Source: Gossypium raimondii (Eukaryota > Streptophyta > Magnoliopsida > Malvales > Malvaceae). Taken from it: 64,000 nt of DNA. Shown here piece by piece: positions 36,841-46,709 of the stretch (positions within the stretch are counted from its first letter, which is position 1; every line of letters starts with the position of its first letter). The notes beneath the pieces are model-generated. The model was given only the letters and a program-made list of their open reading frames with translations, was not told the origin of the DNA and did not search any database. The stretch is from positions 50,006,390 through 50,070,389 of the forward strand of contig NC_068576.1 in NCBI RefSeq assembly GCF_025698545.1, in the 5' to 3' direction. The position numbers were made by a program, and so were the translations under genes.

Positions 36841-39289
36841 TTAAATTGTTGAGAGGTAAAAGGGAAATTTATAAGCTCCCTTTAACTTCCACCGAGCTTT
36901 AGCTATTTCCTTGTAAACAATTTTCATCTATGGAAATTTTCAAATCACAATCCCAAGGAGGTACATGAGTTAGTTTTAGTAAATGACGAGGCTTGAAACT
37001 TTGGGCTACCAAGTTTAAATTTTATTAGGCATAAATTTTAAATTAATAAGGGTAAATTGTACTTTGCCTCCTAAAAATGATAAAATTTTAATTTAACCTT
37101 TTAAAAATTATAAAATATAGGCTATTAAAATGATAAACATATATTTTTACTTTCGTAAAAATTAGAATTTAATTCGACTTTTAAAATAATTTCTTGACTT
37201 GAGGCTACACGTATCCATACATTACGTCCAAATGAAATTAACCAAATAAATGTTTACCACCTAGAATCCAAATAAAATTTATAGGTAAATATCTCAGGAC
37301 AACAATTACTAAAAGTCGTATACGTATAAACTGTGGAAATTTATATTTAAAAGTATAATAGCAGTGTAGTAGGCAAGATATAGGAAGTAAATCTACCAGA
37401 CATTAATACTTGAGATTCCTATCTATTTATAATCAATATAAAATTTTAGGTGTATTTTGTTGGGCGAAAAAAATGAAGGGACGGAAAGAAAGAATAAAAA
37501 ATAAATAAATTTTGAGTGTTTGGTTGGGAAGAAAAATAAGAGAAATAATCGTAATGAAAGAGATTAGTTCAAAATTATATATATTTCAAACTCTTTCCAT
37601 TTTCCCATCTCTACTATCAAACATACCTATGAAATCTACCCTTTCAAATTTTCATCCTTCCAATTTCCTTTCTACTCTACCAAGCAATACAAGATTAAAA
37701 TCTATTAGTTCACAAACACTACCAAAAGAAGTCCAGAAAAAATTTAGATTTTGAAGTATATCTCAATACTACACGTTTCAAGCACATTTAAACCGATGTT
37801 CTTTTATTTATTGTAACCATTAAATTTTAATTAATAAAATGCATTCTAATTTTTATATTTTCGAGTTGGTGGCAAAATATTTTTGTTTAATAAAATGTTT
37901 TTATTGTGTAAGAGTTGAGTTACTTTTCATGTTTGAGATTTATGGTTATCCCAATCAACAATTTCAAACCTATATTTTCTTTTGAAAATACAATATATTT
38001 CACTATTGTACTCAACATTTATGAATAAGGCTATGTTATTTTTAATCAGTAAGAATTGAGTTTTGGATAAATTTTTTCAGATTTTAGTAAATTCTATCCA
38101 AATCGATGAGAAATATATAATATTTTTGTAATTACTATTATTGTTATATGGCAAAATGAAAAGATAATAAATAAATCGTGACTCGACTCAGCCTATCAAC
38201 GATACTACAAGAAAACGTTATAAATAGGCGATAAATGCTGATACGTTGAGATTTCTATATTTGGTTCTCAAATAACATAACAAAGATTCACCAACTTTCT
38301 AATTTTTTAATAATCGTTTTATGTTGTTAGTCCTTATAATTTTATAAATTTGAAATTTATATACTTCAAAAGTTAAAATTTAAATCCTTTTACTTTTTTA
38401 AAATTTAAAATTTTAGTCCAATTATTAACACCATTAGTAGTTTCAATCCAAATTTATAAACTTAAAATATTTATTTTCCATCAATTATATGTCATGCTAT
38501 ATAGAGGTAGCCTAATCAACATGTCAAGTTGACAAATTTTAACAAAATATACCAACAATGTTAATTATTAGACCAAGATTTGTAAATAGAAAAAGTAAGC
38601 GGGCTTAATTTTAACTTTTAAGTATAGAGATTAAATTTTAAATTTTATCAAATTACATTGACGCATGACATATTTTAACCTTTCATATTTGATATATATA
38701 AATATATATATATATTTCATTATTAGAAATACAGATGCACTCTTTCATAAGCATAAATACATCTTTCGCCTCTCAAAATGAAAAATTATTTATATAATTC
38801 TTTAATTTTAAAAATTATCAAATTTTATTTATTTAATTTTGACCCTAATTCATTTCTCTGACTCACCCTGAATGGAAATCATTTTAATTCACTAAGCGTC
38901 AAATATATTGCAATTTACATTTGTATTTTTGGGAAAAAAGAAAGAATTGGTTTGAATTATGAGTTAGTTGTAGGGTAATTAATGAATATTTAACTAATTT
39001 CGTTGTTTTCTTTATAATCAATTTTGTCCTTAGTGACGTTTAACTTAAAATTAGTGGAGGGATTAATTTGTATCATGTGCACATTGATCATTAGGTGGCT
39101 CCTAAAATTGTCTAATGTTCAGAGTTAATTACTTTGAATTTAATTTCCATTTGAAAATTACTTTTGATATAAATTTATGGTATTTATAATTTAGTCCTTG
39201 AACTACCTCTTGAATTTTATATATATTTCCACTTAGATATCTAAACTATTTTTCATTCCATTTTCATACTTTTCATTCTGTAAAAAAGG
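36841..39289. other. Intergenic, AT-rich, with one foldback
   Basis: No gene. A foldback at 38328-38665 is described separately. The open frame at 37512-37754 is low-complexity and lacks a motif. Confidence 0.5.
38328..38665. repeat. Foldback element (MITE-like)
   Basis: The left arm has AAAAGTTAAAATTTAAATCC, TTTTACTTTTT and TTTTAGTCCAATTATTAAC. The reverse complement of the right arm has AAAAGTTAAAATTAAGCCCG, CTTACTTTTT and TCTTGGTCTAATAATTAAC in the same order. Arms are about 110 bp and imperfect. No ORF inside. Confidence 0.5.
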
Positions 39290-39998
39290 CAATATGAAAC
39301 AAAAAGCTATAAAGCACTATTCCTCGAAGACGTGATATCTAAAGCCTCGCTCATGATCCCATTCCATAGACTAATCGGCGGTTAATTAAAAAGAACTAAG
39401 CCTGGGTCTTTATTAGCTAGTAAAACTGCGATGGCATTAGCTACCACTATAAATATCTATGGAAGTCAACTCCTATTGTCTCTTACGGATTGCTCGTCTA
39501 TTCCCATCATCAACTCTGCTTGTCCTGGGCTACTGTAAGTCCATCCAAGATACCTTACACCTCTGCTTGGCGCACGAGACTTACGCTTAACTGTAAGTTG
39601 TAATCCAATTAGCCAATCTATCTCTCAGAAAACCGCCAACACCTGTATGTTAATCTTCCCCTCGCACAGCATCATCACAGTAAAACTTGATCTAGCTCGC
39701 TTGAGGCAGCTTCCATCCAACCGGCAACAAACCCCATTTCAGTTCTAATCTCTTACATTTCAACAAGCTTAACATGCTTTGCCCAGCCCTATCATTGTGC
39801 TAGTATACCATCAACAATGAAGTTTCCATCTCCGAACATAATCAAGTTCCTTTGTTTCTATACCTTCCAGCACATAAGTCCAAATAATGTCTCCTATTCA
39901 AAGTCATCAAAAACAATCCAACATGATTAGTAATATTTGCACAGAACCAATCAAGTTAAAGAACCTAATAATATGATTTGTTAATTACAGGTATGAGC

Positions 39999-42900
39999 TG
40001 TAATAGCCCGATTTTAGGCTTAGTCGGAACAGTGGTTTCGGGACCACAAATCCGACGAAAAAAAAAATGTAATGGCTTGAATTTTCAGAGGTGTCGGAAC
40101 GGTGATTCGAGATCACTAAATTCGACAAATGGGTAGAAAATATTATTAATTTAGTAAGTATAAGTTAAATATGAAGTTAGGAAAATTTTTGAAATAGTGA
40201 ATAGTGCACTAGAAATAAATATTAAAATAATTAGAATCGAAATGAGGTATCAAGACCTCGGGGATTTTAAACTGAGCCATAAATATTTTTATAAATATTT
40301 ATGGAGTGTTAAAAAGTTAGTATTAAAGTTTCGTTAAGAAATTTTAAAGTTCCGATAATTAATTGAACAAAAAGGACTAAATTGTAACAAATGCAAAATT
40401 TTGGGAAATGATTAAATAGCTTAAATGATAAAAGGAAGAGGGCTTAAAAGAAAATAGACCCAAGGTCTATTTGGGCTGGACGGCAGAGGCATGAGGAGAA
40501 TTAAGGGCAAAATTGGAAAATTGCAAAATTTGCTTAATAAAGTTAGGACCCAAGTGGAATTATCTAGATTTCTCTTCATTTTTCTGAATTCTCATCAGCT
40601 AAAACACCATGGAAAGGCTTCTTCAAGCTGGTTCTTCATATTTTTATTACAAGTAAGTTCAATTCTTGACTATTTCTTGAAATTTTTGTATTTTTATGAC
40701 TTTTACAACTAGGCCCACTTGTTAAATTCATTAGTTTTTAATTTTATGAAAGAAGTTGAAAGTTTATATGAATATGTGCTGGAACTATATGATGATTTAT
40801 CATGAAATTAGAGCTTTAAATTGTTCATATGCTGATTTTATTGAAAGAATTGAATAGAAAGTGAATGTTTGGGACCTAATAGTAAAAGAGTTTGAAGATA
40901 GAGTTATATGTGGAAATTCTGAATTCCAATAGTTGTGTAACAGCTTATAATGTCTAGGTAAAGTATTAATTGAGAAAATTAGATTAATTGAGGGTTAATT
41001 GAGAAAGGACCGAATTGTATAAACTGTGAAATTTGGGGCAAAATGGAAATCAACATTTTGCACTAAAGCAGTTTTGGACAGCAGCAGTAGTGTAACTTTG
41101 AAAAATCACTAAAATTGTAGAAATTGAATTAGAGGATGAATAAAATATGAAACTAAAACTTATTGAGTCTAGTTTCTTATAAAATAAATGGTGTGAGCAA
41201 TGGAATTGTAAATCATGAGATATAATAGATTTTGTGAGACAAGGTCAGAATGAATTCGGGTTCCCCTGTTCTGACTTTGAAAAATCATTAAAAATTGTAC
41301 AAAAATGATTATGAGTTATAATTTATATGGTTAGAATCCTTAATGCGTCTATTTTTATGAGAAACAAAAGAAAATATTATCCGAATTCTGTACAATGAGA
41401 TAATTAATTTTTAGTGAAGAGTGGTCGGAACTGTCAGACAGCGAAACAGGGGAAAATTTAAAGAATAAACTGTACTATTTGGCTCAACCAAAAATTCTGA
41501 AAATTTTATGGTATGAAGATATGTGAGTCTAGTTTCAGGGAAAATTAACGGATCTTAATTTGGAGCTCTGTAGCTCCGGATAAAAATAATTTAGTGACTC
41601 TGACTCGGATAAACAGCTTTGAATATACATGTTAGTGAATATTGAAATTATGGTTAATGTTGTTTAAGTGTGTTATACACATTAAGGATGTGGAATGGAG
41701 AGGAGGAGGAGGAAAATTGGGAAATATATGAATGATTCGTGTATAAATGGTCATATGTTTGATTATAACTCATAAACGATGAAATATGAATGATGCTTAT
41801 TTTTGTGCATTATTGGTCATGGTTTAAGCTCATGTGTGAAAATAAAGTTTCATAGTATGTGTGTATGGTATATTCAGTATATGATTTGGCATGAAATAAT
41901 ACCATGAATGGTTTATGAATTAACACATGTTGGTAAGCCCGATATATGAATAAATGATCAAATTGAGCGGAACGCGGATTTGAGTACTTCGATCAAGTGA
42001 CAAAGTGATAAGTGGTAGCTTTAGCTACACTTATCCGATCAAGTGACAAGTGGAAAGTGATAAGTAATAGCTTGGCTATACTTATCGATCAAGTGACAAA
42101 GTGATAAGTGATAGCTTCGCTATACTTATCGATCAAGTGACAAAGTGATAAGTGATAGCTTCACTACACTTATCCGATCAAGTGACAAGTGGAAAGTGGA
42201 AAGTGATAAGTGATAGCTTGGCTACACTTATCCGATCAAGTGACAAGTGAAAAGTGATAAGTGATAGCTTCGCTATACTTATCGATCAAGAGACAAAGTG
42301 ATAAGTAATAGCTTTAGCTACACTTATCGATCAAGAGACAAAGTGATAAGTGGCTACACTTATCGATCAAGAAACAAAGTGATAAGTGGCTACACTTATC
42401 GATCAAGAGACAAAGTGATAAGTGGCTACACTTATCGATCAAGAAACAAAGTGATAGGTGGCTACACTTATCGATCGGGGACAAGTGATAAGTGATCATA
42501 CGTAAGACCATAGTTATACTATGGCAAAGTGAAAGTGAAGTACTCAATTTTTCCGTGACTGTTCCTAATTTGATTAAGGATGGTAAGTGACAAATGGGCC
42601 CAAAAGAATTAAAGTAAATGGATAAGTGGTAGTGTATTTATATCGGACGATGTTGTTATTCAAACTAAAGTGATATTTTCATTGCTAAATTGAGAATTTC
42701 ATAAATGTGTTATTGAATGGTATAATCAATAAACATTGAGTTAAATGGTAAATACGTATTAGTTTTGAATTTGATGTCATTGAATTGTACGTGAATTAAA
42801 TGGAAATTACTAGTGATATGATTTAAATTATGAGCATGAGAAATTGCGAATTGAATGAAATGGAAATGAAGCATTAAATTGCATGAGTATGTATCGGGGC

Positions 42901-43093
42901 TCGCAGGCCCTAATTATTATGATTATAATATTTTGAGGATATATTGTGAAAAGTTATAGAAACATGTTAATTATTTTGAAAGTTTTAATATTGATGAAAT
43001 TTTATAACTCGTTTAAATACGTTTACAAGTGTATGTGTTTTGGTAATGCCTCGTACCCTATTCCGGTGTTGGATACGGGTAAGGGGTGTTACA
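39999..43093 (+). mobile_element. Solo LTR, 3.1 kb, inserted in a LINE
   Basis: It starts TGTAATAGCCCGATTTTAGG and ends GGGTAAGGGGTGTTACA. Target duplications TGAGC lie at 39994-39998 and 43094-43098. The GTGTCGGAACGGTGATTCGA block near 40090 is repeated in diverged form near 40020, typical of a widespread cotton Ty3/gypsy LTR as I remember it (family name not verified). No internal coding region. It carries a minisatellite at 42000-42485. Orientation is inferred from the TGTAATAGCCC start. Confidence 0.9.
41985..42485. repeat. Minisatellite inside solo LTR, 36-bp period
   Basis: Units with core CACTTATCGATCAAG and GATAAGTGGCTA recur every 36 bp at 42321, 42357, 42393, 42429 and 42465. To the left the units are longer (GATCAAGTGACAAAGTGATA then AGTGATAGCTTCGCTATACT), with CTATACTTATC / GATAAGTGATAG inverted pairs. 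Because 36 is a multiple of three, frames stay open on both strands (42298-42495 and 42314-42547), but they are not genes. Confidence 0.85.
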
Positions 43094-43588
43094 TGAGCTC
43101 CCTCCAAACTGATGCTACACTTGGGCAATCCCGTAAGATAAGGAAGATCGGTTCATCCCAAGACCCACACAATCGACAGGTTGTATCTTCATAATGACCC
43201 CGTCAATATCATCAGGATACCCCTGGTTACCTTGAGCAAAAAATTCATAAGCTTTCGGAACTGAAAATTGCCTAGTTTTCGACCATTTCCATACGCAAAT
43301 ATCCTTCCACGCTCCCACTAATGGAGGCCAATGATAGCAATCTGTAATATGATGGAATCATTAAGATAACTTGAAAACGTACCCCAATCTCAATTTCCAT
43401 CTCTATCCACCATATTATGATCCATTACACTTGGCAAAGTGCAATAGTTTTTAAGAGGTAGCATGCGCGATACCCAAGTATCGTTCCAAAAATGAACCCG
43501 TTAACTAGAACCTATTGACTAGAAAATACTTCCACGTAAGTGTCCCAAAGAGATTTCCATACAAAAGAGCTACATCGCCCTTCAATTG

Positions 43589-44246
43589 TGTAACAAGCCC
43601 AAATTACCCGGGCCCAAATACAAATAAAATTAACCCTGATTACAACCCCAAAATATAACATCCCAAAGCCTCCAGCACCGCATGCACGCCTCTGCCCATG
43701 CCCCAGCGCCGCACGTTCTGTCGGCCTCCCTCGGGCATGCCGCCGTTGTCACGTCCCATCGCCACCTTCCCATGCGCGTCAGAACACCTGCAAAGAGTAG
43801 CAGACAAAAGACAACCAAACAAAGCACAAAACGACAACGGCAATAGAGGCCAAATGAAAAAACGACAAAAAAATAGATTAGGAATCGTTTAGATCGGCTA
43901 TAAAAACCGAAATCTTAACTTTGTAGCTTCTTCTTCCTTTTTTAAAAAACACTGAGAAATAAAAACAAAACAAAAAAAAGCAAACTTAAAAGGTGATTTT
44001 TTTTCATTTCAGATTTTTTATTTTATTTTTGTCTTTGTTTTGTTTAATAAATAAAACAATAAAAAGAGAAGGGAAGAAACGTACCTGAATCGCCTCATGG
44101 CTCCATTGGCGGAGTTCTTTTTGCCGTCGTCGGAATCGGGCCTTAAAAAAGGCCTATAGTTTCTTTGATCCCTCGGGTTGAAAGCCTAACTCTGGTATGC
44201 TGCGAAGCAAGGGCTGAGAGGCCCATTTCTTTCGCCGTTGGCCACT
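43589..44246 (+). mobile_element. Partial 5' LTR of LTR retrotransposon
   Basis: TGTAACAAGCCCAAATTACC and all following sequence to about 44246 match the start of the LTR at 46710, with few changes. It lacks about 50 bp present there (CAACAAACTAAAAAATTTTT and onwards, near 46794-46843). The missing block is bounded by a short AAGCC direct repeat, consistent with a slip or short-repeat deletion. After about 44246 (GCCGTTGGCCAC) the match stops, so the rest of this LTR and probably the primer-binding site are deleted. Confidence 0.85.
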
Positions 44247-46709
44247 ATCTGGAAAAGCGCCGATATTGACCAAGATTCAAACAAAAATATTCCAAGAAAA
44301 AGAAAAAAAAGAAAAAGAAAAAGAAAAAGAAAAAAGAAAAAAAAGAAAAAGAACAAAGAACAAAGAAAAAAGAAAAGAAAAAGGAAAAGAAAAAGAAATG
44401 AAAGAAGAGGCCAAGGTGAAAATCCGCAAAAGGGCGCCTTGAGACCAAAGGGGTTTTGAATTGAAAACCCAGGAATGGGCAATTCAAATTTTGATCGAAG
44501 GTGGGGCATTCGGTAGTCTTGTCCTCTCCTAATTAATAAGAAGGAGAGATGCTACATTTTTGGGCATCAACAAAGTCTTCTAGGACTTCTAAACACATAT
44601 AAAGTTCAAAAAGGTCTTCAAGGAGCTTGGGGTAGAGAAGCTCATGCTACGATATCTGGGGCACCTATTTCTATTTTATTCATTTTTTGTATTTTTGACA
44701 AAATACGCTATCTTGATTAATTTATTCTCATTTTGTAATCTAGAAAAATTTACTATCTTGATTGATTTATTCATTTCAAGCTTTGCTCTTAACAAAATTT
44801 CATCTTGTCCATTTTGATAATCTTTTTCAAGCATTTTTCATTGAAAAAACGATTACTGCACTGATAATATTCAAGCAGAAGGAGTTTTTCATATTACTCT
44901 GAAGGCTTCTAAATAATATGAGGACCTGAAACAGGGCTACTGTTTAGAACTAACCAACTTAAGGGTTAGAAGCATTAGAGAAAGAATAGTCTAAATTCCG
45001 ACTATTTCTTTGGTTTTTCTGTTAAAGATACCAGCTGAACAAGAAGGCATTAGTGATAGAACCTTGATGAACAACGAGTAATGACAACCTAAGCATTAAA
45101 AGAGGATCATTCTCGAAAAATGACATTCTGCATTCATACAAATATCATTCAATGCAAATATCATTCATACACGTCTAGTTAGGAGCATTTGATTCATTCT
45201 AATCATGACATTCTAAACATTAGGCATAAATAGGTCCATGAAATGGATTTTACAGGTCATGTTCCCCAGAGAACAGATTAATGAAGTTACCCATACCCCT
45301 GAAGTTGCAGTGGGATGGATTAAAGTCATTATATCCAGCCTCACCTCCTTGAATTTGCAGTGGAGCAGATTGAAGATAGTAGATCTTGTCTTCCTGTACC
45401 GACACTGAAGCAGATTGAAAACACCAGTCCTATCTCTTTGGCATTGCAGTGGAACAGATTAAAGCTAAAATGACAAATCTTGCTTCCTCGACATTTCAAT
45501 TAAAAAGATTGAAGCCACAACGGCGAATCTTACTTCCCTGGCGGTGCAGTGGAATAGATTGAAGTTACAACGACGAATCTTGCTTCCCCGACATTACAAC
45601 TAAAAAGATTGAAGCCACAACGACAAATCTTACTTCCCTGGAGGTGCAGTGGAACAGATTGAAGCTACAGCGACGAATCTTGCTTCCTCGACATTGCAAT
45701 TAAAAAGATTGAAGCCACAACGACGAATCTTACTTCCCTGGCAGTGCAGTGGAACAGATTGAAGCTATAATGGCGAATCTTGCTTCCCCGACATTGCAAT
45801 TAAAAAGATTGAAGCCACAACGGCGAATTTTACTTCCCTGGCGGTGCAGTGGAACAGATTGAAGCTATAATGGCGAATCTTGCTTCCCCGACATTGCAAT
45901 TAAAAAGATTGAAGCCACAATGGTAAATCTTACTTCCCTAGCAGTGCAGTGGAATAGATTGAAGCTACAATGGTGAATCTTGCTTCCCCGACATTGCAAT
46001 TAAAAAGATTGAAGCCACAACGGAGAATCTTACTTCCCTAACAGTGCAGTGGAACAGATTGAAGCTACAATAGCGAATCTTACTTCCCCGACATTGCAGT
46101 TAATTAGACTGAAGATAGCAAATATTATTTCCCTAAAGTTGCAGTGGAACAGATTAAAGCTATAAATTATCTATCTTATCTCTTTGAAGTTACAGTAGAG
46201 CAGATCATATCAGGTCTTATCCTCCTGAAGTTGCAGTGGGGCAGACTGAAGATAGCGAGCCTTATCTCTTTTTGAAGTTGCAGTGGAGCAGACTGAAGCT
46301 ACTAATCCTATCTCCCTGAAGTTGCAGTGGAGCGGATTAAAATGATGAATCATATACCTCTGAAGTTGCAGTAGGTCGAATTAGATCTTATCATATCAAA
46401 CCTTATCTCCTTGAAGTTGCAGCGGAGCAGGTTGAAGATACAAGTCTTATCTCCTTGAAGTTGTAATGGAGCATACTAAAACCACAAATCTCATCCCCAT
46501 GGAGTTGTAGCAGAGTAGATTGAAGTCATATCTCTCTAAAGATGCCGTGAAGTGGATCAAAGCAATAAGACGTAGTGGACTAGAATGAAGTTACCTGAAG
46601 AAGAGAAGCACCAAAAGAAGTCGAGCTTCGATAGGACCGGGCAAATTTGCTCTTTCTTAAAGGTCTTTGTTCTGTTCTCGTTACACGACAACGAGCAAAG
46701 AGGGGCAGC
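44247..46709 (+). mobile_element. Retrotransposon internal remnant with 100-bp tandem array and polypurine tract
   Basis: No gag or pol frame was seen. It has a purine-rich stretch (44284-44402) and then unassigned sequence to about 45290. The array follows: TAAAAAGATT begins at exactly 45501, 45601, 45701, 45801, 45901 and 46001, with a variant at 46101. Each 100-bp unit is two 50-bp halves, one ending GTGCAGTGGAACA, the other ATTGCAATTAAAAA. Irregular copies flank it on both sides (GAAGTTGCAGTGGAGCAGA). It ends CTCGTTACACGACAACGAG and AAAGAGGGGCAGC, the polypurine tract beside the 3' LTR. Tandem repeats in this position are known in Tat/Ogre-type gypsy elements, a possible but unproven class. 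Confidence 0.75.
44284..44402 (+). repeat. Purine-only low-complexity tract
   Basis: Almost only A and G on the plus strand (GAAAAA/AAGAAAAAG units) for roughly 120 bp, with a few single C interruptions. It creates Lys/Arg-rich and Phe-rich spurious frames in both directions. Confidence 0.8.

Larger units (their letters stand above)
39290..43588 (-). pseudogene. LINE remnant split by a solo LTR
   Basis: On the minus strand 43588-43099 translates to pieces such as FWNDTWV, PPLVGAWKDICVWKWSKTRQ and FSVPKAYEFFAQGNQGYP (the region before a zf-RVT domain). 39998-39290 continues with SVWRELIPVINKSYY across the insertion point, then CWKVWKQRN, the usual linker before RNase H. The two parts are separated by the solo LTR 39999-43093 and join at its TGAGC target duplication. 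Many stops. The left side of the LTR element at 43589 abuts it. Autonomous function is not possible. Confidence 0.65.

Noticed and set aside
42298..42547. Repeat protein-like frames on both strands
   Set aside because: The 36-bp minisatellite keeps frames open on both strands; it lies in a solo LTR with no start context or domain.
44186..44509. Lys/Arg-rich (plus) and Phe/Leu-rich (minus) frames
   Set aside because: These come from the purine tract at 44284-44402 and have biased composition only.
42000..46560. CRISPR-like regularly spaced repeats
   Set aside because: The repeats are contiguous tandem units without unique spacers, in a plant genome and inside LTR elements.
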